DNA of 64,000 nucleotides from Flavonifractor hominis (GCF_040095835.1 NZ_JBBMFT010000001.1:434001-498000); one strand, 5' to 3'. Counted from the first letter of the stretch, positions 25,559-33,686 are shown. Numbers and translations: made by a program. Notes: a model not told the origin generated them from the sequence alone.

Positions 25559-26417
25559 TGTATATCCCTCCAATGGCACAGGCGTCCAGGACGCCAAAAT
25601 AGACCCCTGTGAGGAAATCATAGCCAGAACTGCTGCCAAAGCTGGCCACCCGCAGCAGGCTTCCAGCCAGCTCCGGCCCATCGTTCCCCCGGCGCAGGCA
25701 TCCAATCAGGGCGAGCACATCTTCCGAGAACAGTCCCTCCCCCGCACGCTGGAGCAACGCGGCACTGATGTCATTGGTTCCCGCCGCAGCCGCGCTGGCC
25801 ACAGTCTCTGCCATTCCAGTCCATGCTCCTTTTTGTGGCAGCAACGCCAGATACCCGCAGAGAAAATCATCCGAGGAGGGTGTTAACCCGGGCCCACAGC
25901 CTGCCATCCTACGGGCCATGGCCGCCGCCCCAGTCCGATCGGCCGCACGCACCATTCGGCGCAACACATCCAGTCTGGGGGTCAGCAGTGCGGCATATGG
26001 ACCATCCACCCGTCCCAGAGCCATACCTGCAAGTCCGTGGGCTGGCGCAGAGGCCAAAAACCGCCGGATTGCCCCCGCCATTGCAGGGACTGGGGCGGGA
26101 CCGTCCGCCAGGTGCAAATCTATTGCAGGTGCGCCCGTGACCTTGACTGCCAGCGTGCCGTCCCTCCAGATGCCTCCCGAGCCGAGCGCCAAAGCGCCCG
26201 GCTCCAGAAGACTCGATACCAAACTTTCTTGTAGTACGATCGAATAAGGCTGTAAACACCGACCTGGCGCCAATAGGGTAACCATCCCTAACGGTGTACT
26301 CAGATTTACCGCGCTTTGGAAGCGGGAATGGATCTTCGCTGGGACGTGCCTTCCTTCCAACGCTCTAACTAGCGTCTTACAAACACGCTCGCCGGGAACA
26401 GCCCCATCTGCCTGCAT
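25545..26417 (-). CDS. DUF2877 protein (YlbF/AllH family)
   Basis: 290 residues. Family motif GCGPGLTPSSDDFLCGYL around residue 195, and the C-terminal SSGYDFLTGVYFGVLDA. Start at ATG 26417 (MQADGAVPG), only 4 nt after the DUF35 stop, with no clear ribosome site, so re-initiation is likely. Third component of the FdrA/DUF1116/DUF2877 set. The N-terminal half has a Met/Leu/Ala-rich region that varies in the family. Confidence 0.82.
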   Translation of the reverse strand: MQADGAVPGERVCKTLVRALEGRHVPAKIHSRFQSAVNLSTPLGMVTLLAPGRCLQPYSIVLQESLVSSLLEPGALALGSGGIWRDGTLAVKVTGAPAIDLHLADGPAPVPAMAGAIRRFLASAPAHGLAGMALGRVDGPYAALLTPRLDVLRRMVRAADRTGAAAMARRMAGCGPGLTPSSDDFLCGYLALLPQKGAWTGMAETVASAAAAGTNDISAALLQRAGEGLFSEDVLALIGCLRRGNDGPELAGSLLRVASFGSSSGYDFLTGVYFGVLDACAIGGIYIGQT

Positions 26418-26421
26418 GGAC

Positions 26422-26766
26422 TCAGGGCTTCTGGAAGATGAAGCCGTAATAGTCCTTGCCCACACCTTCCTTTACCACGCCCACAGTAGAAACCAGGTCC
26501 ATACCGATCTCCGGACGCTCGTCAAACCCGATCTGTCCCAAGGCGGTAACACCGTTGTCAAATTGGACGATGCCGAAGTTCAGCCACGCTTTCATATAGC
26601 CCTCCGGCAGGTTGAATACCCTTGTCCAGGTAATTAGCTTGCAATGGCCGCTCAACGGCTCTTCCGTAAAGGAGCGGCCGCCGCAATCGGGATTCTGACA
26701 AACCGCGTAGCGCGGGTGGTGCAGCTTCCCGCATTTGTCGCACTTATAGGCGTACATCTCTTGCAT
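26422..26766 (-). CDS. DUF35 OB-fold protein with N-terminal zinc ribbon
   Basis: 114 residues. Zinc ribbon CDKCGKLHHPRYAVCQNPDC (Cys9 to Cys28), then the DUF35 OB-fold (WTRVFNLPEGY, NGVTALGQIGF, VSTVGVVKEG). These proteins work as obligate partners of thiolase-like enzymes (HMG-CoA synthase complex in archaea, PhlB in phloroglucinol acylation, ChsH2-type aldolase complexes). The thiolase-like gene lies 12 nt upstream, so the two very probably form a complex. Start supported by aaggaggg. Confidence 0.88.
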   Translation of the reverse strand: MQEMYAYKCDKCGKLHHPRYAVCQNPDCGGRSFTEEPLSGHCKLITWTRVFNLPEGYMKAWLNFGIVQFDNGVTALGQIGFDERPEIGMDLVSTVGVVKEGVGKDYYGFIFQKP

Positions 26767-26778
26767 GTCAGACCCTCC

Positions 26779-27975
26779 TTACTTCGTGGTGACGATGGTG
26801 GCGACCACATTGTTGCCAAAACCGCCAAAGTTCACAGCCATGCCGGTCTTAGCGCCCTCTACCTGACGGCCAGTGGCCTCACCGCGGACCTGCCGCACCA
26901 ACTCCACCACTTGGGAGACACCAGTGGCTCCCAGCGGATGGCCCTTTGCCTTCAGGCCGCCGGAGGTGTTGATCGGCAGCTTCCCGCCGATTTCAGTCTC
27001 ACCCCGGCGGACAGCCAGATGCGCCTCGCCCTTCGGGAAGAAGCCACACTCTTCGCTTTCGGCCAACTCCAAGATCAGGAACGCGTCATGCAATTCGGCG
27101 CAGTCAATGTCCTCGGGTCCCATCCCGGCCATTTTATAGGCCTTCTCCGCTGCTGTACGTACTGCCAGCAGCTCAGTGGGATCAGCGCGGTCTGCCACAT
27201 AGTGAGTGTCGGTAGCGGAGGCAATGCCGGCAATACGGGCAAAGGTCTTATGACCAAAGCCCAATTCTTCCTGCTTATCCTTGGCTACCAGCAGCACGGC
27301 GGCGGCGCCGTCGGAGACGGGGCACATATCAAACTGCCGCAGAGGATCTGCCACCATCGGACTGGTGGCGTCTACATAACGGGGATCACTGATACGCTCC
27401 AGTTTTACCTTGCGTTGAATGTGGGCACAGGGGTTATTCATGGCATTGGCATGGTTTTTGACCGAAATGCGCGCCAGATCCTCGCTGGTCTCACCATACT
27501 TTTCAAAGCGCAGCCGGGTAAACAATCCCGCGAAGGACGGCAGCGTAATACCGTAGGGATATTCCCCAGTGGGATGGAGCATGGTAGCCACGAAATCGGT
27601 GGCCTCCCACCCCGAGACGACGCGCATCATCTCGCCGCCCACTACCAGTACACAATCACACATACCGGAAGCAATTGCCATATAGCCCAGCTTGATGGCC
27701 GAGGCTCCGGAGGCCGGGCCGTTCTCAATACATTCGGCCATAGCCGGACGGATATTCAGAGTATCCACCAGGGCGGATGCGGAACCGCTGATGCGATTAA
27801 GCATTCCGGCGCCCATGGAGGCCACAAAGACCTGATCGATCACATTGTCCTTACCAGTCTTGGCGCCGGCATCATCCATTGCTTCCAACGCCGCCTGGGT
27901 CAGCATCTCCAGGAAGGAGACATCGGATTTGCCAAATTTGGTATGGCCTACGCCAACGATTCCTACCTGCCGCAT
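26779..27975 (-). CDS. SCP2-thiolase-like protein lacking the nucleophilic Cys
   Basis: 398 residues with the SCP2-type thiolase fold: opening VGIVGVGHTKFGK, active-site region ENGPASGASA (84-93), ELHDAFLILELAESE (His296) and GHPLGATG (His346). In ordinary thiolases the ENxCASG position is Cys; here it is Pro87, so the covalent acyl-Cys step is not possible by the standard route. Cys-less relatives paired with DUF35 proteins include the Ltp2-type retro-aldolases of steroid side-chain breakdown. A lyase or aldolase role on a CoA ester is therefore more likely than classical thiolysis (inference). Confidence 0.85.
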   Translation of the reverse strand: MRQVGIVGVGHTKFGKSDVSFLEMLTQAALEAMDDAGAKTGKDNVIDQVFVASMGAGMLNRISGSASALVDTLNIRPAMAECIENGPASGASAIKLGYMAIASGMCDCVLVVGGEMMRVVSGWEATDFVATMLHPTGEYPYGITLPSFAGLFTRLRFEKYGETSEDLARISVKNHANAMNNPCAHIQRKVKLERISDPRYVDATSPMVADPLRQFDMCPVSDGAAAVLLVAKDKQEELGFGHKTFARIAGIASATDTHYVADRADPTELLAVRTAAEKAYKMAGMGPEDIDCAELHDAFLILELAESEECGFFPKGEAHLAVRRGETEIGGKLPINTSGGLKAKGHPLGATGVSQVVELVRQVRGEATGRQVEGAKTGMAVNFGGFGNNVVATIVTTK

Positions 27976-28005
27976 ATGGGCACCATCCTTTCCTGCAGTT
28001 CTTCC

Positions 28006-28665
28006 TCAGACGCTGATCTTGTCGGGCTTGCGCAGGATCTTGTTGGCCTCGATCACATCCTCGAAGGCGGGCCGGATACCGGTACATTTGGCCGCCTTAT
28101 GCTTCTCCCACAATGCCTTGGTCAGCACATAAGTAGGTACGCCGCCCAGCTCATGGGGGCAATCAGGACGGGACTCCAGCTCATACTCGATCATCCAGCG
28201 CTTAAAGCCGTTGGGGCTCTCGGCCACGATCAGAACCTCGTCCTGATTCATGACGTCCAGATGATATTCCATCTTGGCCGCAAACAGGTGAGCACCGACG
28301 CGGCAGCCACGCTTAAGCGTGATGGTATGATAGCTCATACCGACCTTTTCATCCACCATGCGGCCATTGACAATGCCGGCAATCTCGCCGTCTACCGCAC
28401 CGACAAACACATATTCATCCCGTACCCGGTACCGCAGCATGCCCAGCAACTCGGCATAGATACGGGAAGCGACGATATCATAAAAGTCCTTGGGCTGCTT
28501 CATCAAAGGTTCAATGGTTTCCATCAGCAGAGGAATTTCATCCCAGGTTGCTTCACGTACCAGCATGTCCTCACCACTGGTCAGAGGGATCACTTTGGCT
28601 TCATAGGGCTTGAGGCCGATCGTAGGGGGCCGAAGCTGCTGCTCCATTTTGTCAATGATCGCCAT
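28006..28665 (-). CDS. GNAT-like protein, first gene of the operon
   Basis: 219 residues. The central part resembles a GNAT acyltransferase fold: REATWDEIPLLMETIEPLM, then YVFVGAVDGEIAGIVNGR as strands 2-4, and a long helix with KRGCRVGAHLFAAKMEYH before VLIVAESPN. The usual Q/R-x-x-G-x-G/A acetyl-CoA loop is not plain (KRGCRVGAH is the nearest), so the assignment is tentative. aaaggagg lies 8 nt before ATG 28665. It is the promoter-proximal gene, 30 nt before the thiolase-like gene. Confidence 0.5.
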   Translation of the reverse strand: MAIIDKMEQQLRPPTIGLKPYEAKVIPLTSGEDMLVREATWDEIPLLMETIEPLMKQPKDFYDIVASRIYAELLGMLRYRVRDEYVFVGAVDGEIAGIVNGRMVDEKVGMSYHTITLKRGCRVGAHLFAAKMEYHLDVMNQDEVLIVAESPNGFKRWMIEYELESRPDCPHELGGVPTYVLTKALWEKHKAAKCTGIRPAFEDVIEANKILRKPDKISV

Positions 28666-28719
28666 TCCTGTTTTCCTCCTTTAATTTGTTCGGATGTGTG
28701 TAGGTACGTGTTTCGGTTT

Positions 28720-28735
28720 ACAAATCTTGCTTTGT
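28720..28735. promoter_or_regulatory. Possible operator dyad near the operon start point
   Basis: Inverted repeat ACAAA (28720-28724), 6-nt gap, TTTGT (28731-28735), located just downstream of the expected minus-strand start site. A PucR-site role is only a suggestion; 5-bp arms are short. Confidence 0.3.
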
Positions 28736-28746
28736 CTACATTACAC

Positions 28747-28775
28747 ATTATAACAAGGTACATTCCCCATTTCTA
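28747..28775 (-). promoter_or_regulatory. Promoter of the hydroxylase/FdrA operon
   Basis: Minus strand: TAGAAA (28770-28775), 17-bp spacer, TATAAT (28747-28752). The -10 is perfect and the -35 is weak, as expected for a promoter needing an activator. Its -35 box is 2 bp from the -35 box of the divergent pucR promoter. Confidence 0.72.
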
Positions 28776-28777
28776 TG

Positions 28778-28806
28778 TTGACTTTCTACAAACACTATTC
28801 TATACT
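28778..28806 (+). promoter_or_regulatory. Promoter of the pucR-like gene
   Basis: TTGACT (28778-28783), 17-bp spacer, TATACT (28801-28806). Strong sigma-A type, back to back with the operon promoter. Confidence 0.8.
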
Positions 28807-28871
28807 CTTTGGTAAGGCGTTATAGCATTGACACAGACCACATCTTCCTTTATGCCGGAGGTGACTTATCT

Positions 28872-30479
28872 ATGCTGCGTGTCCCGGAATGGTCTTTTCA
28901 TCCCTCCTTGTCTGAGTTGCTGTCACTACCTGTATTTCAGGGGAGCCGTGTCTTGGCTGGCCATGCCGGGCTGGAGCATCCGGTCACCGGCATCAATTTG
29001 AGCGACACCCCGGAATACTATAAATGGCTTTCCCCGGGCGAGCTTATGGTCAGCACATGTTTTGCCCTGCACGACAATCCAGGGGCGCTGGCTGATTTCA
29101 TCCCGACGCTCTCCAGCAAAGGACTGTCCGGCTTGATCCTCAAACCCGGACAATACTTGGGTTCCACACCCAAAGTCATGCTGGCCTGTGCCGACCAACT
29201 GGCTTTTCCGCTGGTTGAACTTCCAGAGTCGGTCCGCTTTTCCGATATTACCAAGGCTGTCTCTGATGAACTTCTGCGCCGTCAGACCGCTCTGCTGCGC
29301 AGCACTCTTACGGTCAATGAAATGCTCACCCGCACCATTGTAGAGGGTGCGGGTCTGGAGGAAATCACCCGTATGGTCTCCGGTCTGACTGGCGGAAGCA
29401 TTCTTGTACTAGACTGCATCAATAACCGTCGCGCCCGGTTTCTTACCGAAACAGACGCCACGCGCTTTTCCGGTCACAGTGAAGAACAGATTGACCGCGC
29501 TTTGATTGCCGGCTCAGAAATGCACGTCCTGCGAGTCGGCGGCCACTCTTTCGGATTTCTTTATGTTTATCATAGCCTGCCGCCCATTGAGGCTCTTGAC
29601 GACGGCATCATGGCTCAAGTCCTTCAAACTATCCCTCTGGAAATCGCTCGAGAACGCACGGTCCGGGAGCGTGGTGACCAGCATTTTGACGAATTTCTGC
29701 TGCATCTTCTTTCTGATCACATCGCAGATGAACACCGCGAAGCGGCCCGTGCCCGTGCCTTTGGTCTTGACCTGTCCCAAAATCATTTGATCCTCCGCGC
29801 ACGCGTCATTGACCGCTCAGACACTAACAACAAATATGCCGGCGTTTTTCAGCGCACGCTGCTGGCCAGTGATGTACAGACCACTTTGACCAATTTGGGT
29901 TTTTCCCTGCACCTGGTCACTACCTCAGACGAATACCTCCTGCTACTCTCCGCGCCGCTAGAGAATCGTGCTTTTACTGCACTCACGACTCGTTTTCCCG
30001 AACGTGTGGATCGTTATATGGAAGATTACGACGCTCTGTCCATCATAGCGGGCTGCGGCCGGCCCCATTCCGGCATCGCTGGGCTGGTCAGAAGCGATCG
30101 CGAATCCCGTCTGGCCTTCCGCGCTTCTCTCTCTCGTGGTGGCGGTTTAACTCGCTTTGAGGATCTTGGGCTGTTGCGTCTGGTTTATGCCAGTGAGCCG
30201 GAAGCCGAAATCGACACCTTTGTACATGAAACGCTCCGTGGACTTCTGGACCACAGTCAACCCCGTTCATCCGAATTGCTTCAGACTCTGGAGAGCTATT
30301 TCCGCAACTATGGAAATCTAAAACGGATTTCCGAGGAAATGTATGCTCACTATAATACAGTCGTCTATCGACTCAAAAGCATTCGTGAGATTACAGGTCT
30401 GGATGTACACATACCAGCTCAGCGGTTCCAGTTGGAGCTGGCCCTGCAGCTTTATCGTCTCACTACACTTGACCATTGA
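28872..30479 (+). CDS. PucR-family transcriptional regulator
   Basis: 535 residues. The N-terminal PucR domain (about 12-135; HPVTGINLSDTPEYYKWLSPG, LKPGQYLGSTP) is followed by a GGDEF-like/CdaR middle domain and a C-terminal PucR helix-turn-helix (ESYFRNYGNLKRISEEMYAH, YNTVVYRLKSIREITGLD). PucR proteins activate purine and other N-compound catabolic operons. Start at ATG 28872 with ggaggtga 7 nt upstream; an upstream extension in frame crosses the promoter. Divergent from the FdrA/hydroxylase operon, so it is the likely local regulator. Its inducer would name the pathway substrate. Confidence 0.9.
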   Translation: MLRVPEWSFHPSLSELLSLPVFQGSRVLAGHAGLEHPVTGINLSDTPEYYKWLSPGELMVSTCFALHDNPGALADFIPTLSSKGLSGLILKPGQYLGSTPKVMLACADQLAFPLVELPESVRFSDITKAVSDELLRRQTALLRSTLTVNEMLTRTIVEGAGLEEITRMVSGLTGGSILVLDCINNRRARFLTETDATRFSGHSEEQIDRALIAGSEMHVLRVGGHSFGFLYVYHSLPPIEALDDGIMAQVLQTIPLEIARERTVRERGDQHFDEFLLHLLSDHIADEHREAARARAFGLDLSQNHLILRARVIDRSDTNNKYAGVFQRTLLASDVQTTLTNLGFSLHLVTTSDEYLLLLSAPLENRAFTALTTRFPERVDRYMEDYDALSIIAGCGRPHSGIAGLVRSDRESRLAFRASLSRGGGLTRFEDLGLLRLVYASEPEAEIDTFVHETLRGLLDHSQPRSSELLQTLESYFRNYGNLKRISEEMYAHYNTVVYRLKSIREITGLDVHIPAQRFQLELALQLYRLTTLDH

Positions 30480-30480
30480 A

Positions 30481-30525
30481 ACAAAAGGGAGCTGCGTTCC
30501 TACCTGGAACGCAGCTCCCTTTTGT
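30481..30525. terminator. Bidirectional terminator between pucR and lysC
   Basis: Perfect 20-bp stem (30481-30500 / 30506-30525), 5-nt loop, ending in acaaaa/ttttgt on both sides. Confidence 0.9.
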
Positions 30526-30531
30526 TCTTAT

Positions 30532-31755
30532 TTAATTCTCACCAAATTCGCTGAAGAAGCGGTCATGAATGACCTGGACTGCCCGGTCGGTCTCGGCCGC
30601 ATCCACCAGAACCGACGCCTTGATTTCGCTGGTGGCGATCATGTTGATGTTGATGCCCGCATTGTAAAGTGCCTCAAACATTTTGGCTGCCACACCGGGA
30701 TTATGAATCATACCGGCTCCCACAATGGACACCTTGGCAATCTGATCGTTTACATCCACCCGCTCAAAGCCCAGCACATTCTTCTGCTCTTCCAGCAGCT
30801 CCTTGGCCCGCTGGCTATCCGCCTTACAGACGGTAAAGCTGATGTCCTTCGTGCCACCACGGCCAATAGACTGCAGGATGATATCCACATTGATGTTCTC
30901 CCGGGCCAGCAGGGAAAAGATCTTGAACGCAATACCGGGCTGGTCGGCCACTCCGACCACCGCCAGGCGGGCTACATTTTTATCCTTCGCCACACCTCTG
31001 ACGTGCAGTTTTTCCATGGTTTTTACAACCTCCTTGACTTTGGTGCCCGGCTTGCCGGAGAAGCTGGACAAAACCTCCAGATTAACATTGTAACGCTTGG
31101 CCATCTCCACAGAACGATTGTGGAGCACCTGCGCTCCCAGGGTAGCCAGTTCCATCATTTCATCGTAGGTAATCTCTTCCAACAGTCTGGCTCCCGCCAC
31201 ATTGCGCGGATCGGCAGTATAGACGCCATCCACATCCGTGAAGATCTGGCACAAATCCGCGTGGAGCACTGCTGCCAGCGCTACCGCCGAGGTATCCGAA
31301 CCGCCCCGGCCCAAGGTAGTGATATCGTCGTACTTATTGACCCCTTGAAAACCCGTCACGATGACAATGGCCCGCTTGTCCAGCTCTGCCATCACCCGCT
31401 CGGTATTGATACGCTTGATCCGAGCATCACCATAAGCTGAGTTGGTGCGAAATCCTGCCTGCCATCCCGTTAACGATACTACCGGGTAACCCATAGCCTC
31501 AATCGCCATAGCGCATAGAGAGCAGGAGATCTGCTCGCCTGTGGACAGGAGCATATCCATCTCCCGTTTGGAGGCGTTAGGATTGATTTCCGCAGCCTTG
31601 GCAATCAGGTCGTCCGTAGTATCTCCCTGGGCGGAGAGCACCGCTACTACATTGTGTCCCCTGCGGTAAGTTTCCGTAATAATACGGGCCACATTACGGA
31701 TCCGGTCGGCATCCGCAACTGAAGTCCCGCCGAATTTCTGAACAATGAGTCCCAT
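30532..31755 (-). CDS. lysC: Aspartate kinase
   Basis: 407 residues, full length. The kinase domain has IVQKFGGTSVADADRI, GRGGSDTSAVALAA and TDVDGVYTADPR. Two C-terminal ACT domains (about 265-400) include VVGVADQPGIAFKIFSLLARE and IVGAGMIHNPGVAAKMFEAL. It phosphorylates aspartate at the head of the Lys/Thr/Met pathway and should be feedback-controlled through the ACT pair. gggggta precedes the ATG. It follows hom by 81 bp, which contain a stem-loop. Confidence 0.95.
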   Translation of the reverse strand: MGLIVQKFGGTSVADADRIRNVARIITETYRRGHNVVAVLSAQGDTTDDLIAKAAEINPNASKREMDMLLSTGEQISCSLCAMAIEAMGYPVVSLTGWQAGFRTNSAYGDARIKRINTERVMAELDKRAIVIVTGFQGVNKYDDITTLGRGGSDTSAVALAAVLHADLCQIFTDVDGVYTADPRNVAGARLLEEITYDEMMELATLGAQVLHNRSVEMAKRYNVNLEVLSSFSGKPGTKVKEVVKTMEKLHVRGVAKDKNVARLAVVGVADQPGIAFKIFSLLARENINVDIILQSIGRGGTKDISFTVCKADSQRAKELLEEQKNVLGFERVDVNDQIAKVSIVGAGMIHNPGVAAKMFEALYNAGININMIATSEIKASVLVDAAETDRAVQVIHDRFFSEFGEN

Positions 31756-31790
31756 TGGTATATGTACCCCCTAAAATCAGGAAAATCTCC

Positions 31791-31828
31791 GATACCATAG
31801 ACGCGGCATGTGCCGCGCCTATGGTATC
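31791..31828. other. Stem-loop between hom and lysC
   Basis: Arms 31791-31800 / 31819-31828 (10 bp) plus an inner 6-bp GC stem (31802-31807 / 31812-31817), one A/C mismatch, loop of 4. No T run follows on the minus strand, so it is more likely an mRNA-processing or stability element than a terminator. Confidence 0.65.
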
Positions 31829-31836
31829 TTATGCAT

Positions 31837-33036
31837 TTACTCCAACACCCGGAACTGTGAGACCGGTTGGATCCCCGCCAAAGCCTTTTCCAGCTCTGTC
31901 TGGCTCATCGGGGCGGTCAGAACCGCCTGTTCCTCCTCCGGGGCATCTGTCCGATGGAGTACCTCGGCTGTTGGGAAACGTGCGCACACCCCCTGTCCCC
32001 GGAGATACCAGGGACTCTTCAGGCTGTCCGGCGAGGTCGTCACATCGTCGCCGCCCTCTTCCCAGACCATGCGCTTTTTGGCATCCCGATGTCTGGCCGC
32101 GTCGATCACATCGGCCACCACTGCCGAAGCAGTGGGCAGCTTGCCTGCGCCCCGGCCATAAAACATCACGTCTCCGATGGCATTGCCCCGCACGGCAATG
32201 GCATTGAATACATCCTCCACACCGGACAGCGGATTTTCCTCCGATACCAGGTGCGGCGCCACGTAGGCACACACACGGCCATCTGCCTGCCGGATGGCCC
32301 GCCCCAACAATTTGATCTTCCGGCCGCAGCTCTCTGCGTAGGCTATATCGGCCAGTGTCACGCCGGTGATCCCCTCTGTCGGTACCTGGCGGGGATATAC
32401 ATGCCGTCCAAACGCCAACGAGGCCAAAATGCAGATCTTCCGGCAGGCATCGTACCCTTCGATATCTGCGGTGGGATCCTGTTCGGCATAGCCGTTCTGC
32501 TGAGCTTCCTTCAACGCCACATCAAAACTCAGCCCCGCCCGAATCATCCGGGTCAGGATATAGTTGGTCGTACCATTGAGGATACCGGTAATCTCCTCAA
32601 TCTCATTGGCTGCCAGACATTGGTTCAGTGGGCGGATAATGGGAATACCACCGCCCACGCTGGCCTCAAACAAATAACTGACCCCTTGCTCTGCCGCCAG
32701 CTTTAACAGTTCACAACCGTGTTCCGCTACCAGTTCTTTGTTGGAGGTAACCACACTTTTCCCCGCCAACAGGGCCCGTCGGGTAAATTCCAGTGCCGCT
32801 CTGGCCCCGCCAATTGTCTCTACCACAATGGACACATCGGGATCATTTTCAATAATGGAAAAATCATGCACGATCTTATCCGCAAAGGGACTCTCTGGAA
32901 AATCCCGCACATCCAAAATATATTTCAGCCGAACCAGATCGTCCGTCTTACGTTCGATCTGACTCTCATTGGTAGCCAGCACCTCCGCTACACCGGAACC
33001 GACCACCCCGAACCCCAGGATCGCTACCTGCACCAT
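31837..33036 (-). CDS. hom: Homoserine dehydrogenase with a shortened C terminus
   Basis: 399 residues. The NAD(P) domain opens VQVAILGFGVVGSGVAEVL. The catalytic domain shows VVTSNKELVAEHG, GILNGTTNYILTRM, GYAEQDPTADIEGYDA and the catalytic Lys area. B. subtilis-type enzymes end in a full ACT domain; here only about 60 poorly matching residues follow the catalytic core, so the regulatory domain looks eroded. Start at ATG 33036 with gaaggagg 7 nt upstream. An ACT-domain gene lies 32 nt upstream. Confidence 0.93.
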   Translation of the reverse strand: MVQVAILGFGVVGSGVAEVLATNESQIERKTDDLVRLKYILDVRDFPESPFADKIVHDFSIIENDPDVSIVVETIGGARAALEFTRRALLAGKSVVTSNKELVAEHGCELLKLAAEQGVSYLFEASVGGGIPIIRPLNQCLAANEIEEITGILNGTTNYILTRMIRAGLSFDVALKEAQQNGYAEQDPTADIEGYDACRKICILASLAFGRHVYPRQVPTEGITGVTLADIAYAESCGRKIKLLGRAIRQADGRVCAYVAPHLVSEENPLSGVEDVFNAIAVRGNAIGDVMFYGRGAGKLPTASAVVADVIDAARHRDAKKRMVWEEGGDDVTTSPDSLKSPWYLRGQGVCARFPTAEVLHRTDAPEEEQAVLTAPMSQTELEKALAGIQPVSQFRVLE

Positions 33037-33068
33037 GCGTGTTCCTCCTTCTGCTATTGAAAAGGCCA

Positions 33069-33509
33069 TCAGCCCGCCAAGATCTCACACCGCAATACTC
33101 CATCCACATCCAATGCCCGCTGCAGCAATTCTTCCAGAGGGATCTGGAGGCCGGAAGTCTCCGCACCAATGGTGACTGCTGCGCATCCGTTGGCCGGAAT
33201 GGCCTGATTGATGGTCAGAATATTTCCGCCGCTCTTGGCAAAAATATTCAACACCGAGGAAAGCACTCCAGGCTCATCCTTCAGCAAAATCTGAAACGTA
33301 ATGATCCGCCCCTGGAGCATATCGTTAAACGGACGCAATGCATCCTTATACTTGTAAAAAGCGCTTCGGCTGATCCCCACTCGCTGAGTGGCCTGGTGTA
33401 CAGTCCCAGCCTCGCCAGTCTCCAGCAGCCGCTTGGCTTCCGCCACCTTCAAAAAAATCTCCGGCAGGGCTCCGGCCTCCACAATAAAATAGCCAGGTGT
33501 TTTGCTCAT
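33069..33509 (-). CDS. ACT domain protein with N-terminal HTH-like segment (PheB/UPF0735 type)
   Basis: 146 residues. The N-terminal half has a helix-turn-helix-like stretch TVHQATQRVGISRSAFYKY. The C-terminal ACT domain has LKDEPGVLSSVLNIFAKSGG and ILTINQAIPANG. This family stands upstream of hom or pheA in many Firmicutes and is thought to sense an amino acid. As first gene of the ACT-hom-lysC operon it may supply the control missing from the shortened Hom protein (inference). Confidence 0.87.
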   Translation of the reverse strand: MSKTPGYFIVEAGALPEIFLKVAEAKRLLETGEAGTVHQATQRVGISRSAFYKYKDALRPFNDMLQGRIITFQILLKDEPGVLSSVLNIFAKSGGNILTINQAIPANGCAAVTIGAETSGLQIPLEELLQRALDVDGVLRCEILAG

Positions 33510-33567
33510 CCATCGCGCCTCCCATTGTGTCCTCTCTCAGGAGTCATTTGTCTTTCCTATGTGGTCC

Positions 33568-33596
33568 ATTTTAACACATTGCTGTGTTTCTTGCAA
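33568..33596 (-). promoter_or_regulatory. Promoter of the ACT-hom-lysC operon
   Basis: Minus strand: TTGCAA (33591-33596), 17-bp spacer, TAAAAT (33568-33573). The leader is only about 50 nt, too short for a T-box or lysine riboswitch. Confidence 0.68.
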
Positions 33597-33686
33597 GGCG
33601 GAGACCTTTGCCAACTCCACCGATTTCACAGCTCTTATTTTTGAATTTTTTGTCAATCTCTACAGTCACACCGGGAGGGACCTGAT

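Noticed and set aside
22427..25612. 1061-codon stop-free frame on the plus strand
   Set aside because: Antisense to DUF1116 and FdrA, which match known families over full length. The long frame follows from their codon bias (few TTA, CTA or TCA codons); no homology or ribosome site.
26644..28815. 723-codon plus-strand frame
   Set aside because: Antisense to DUF35, thiolase-like and GNAT-like genes; it runs through the operon promoter.
33510..33568. Lysine riboswitch or T-box before ACT-hom-lysC
   Set aside because: The leader is only about 50 nt from the predicted start point; no specifier or terminator structure.
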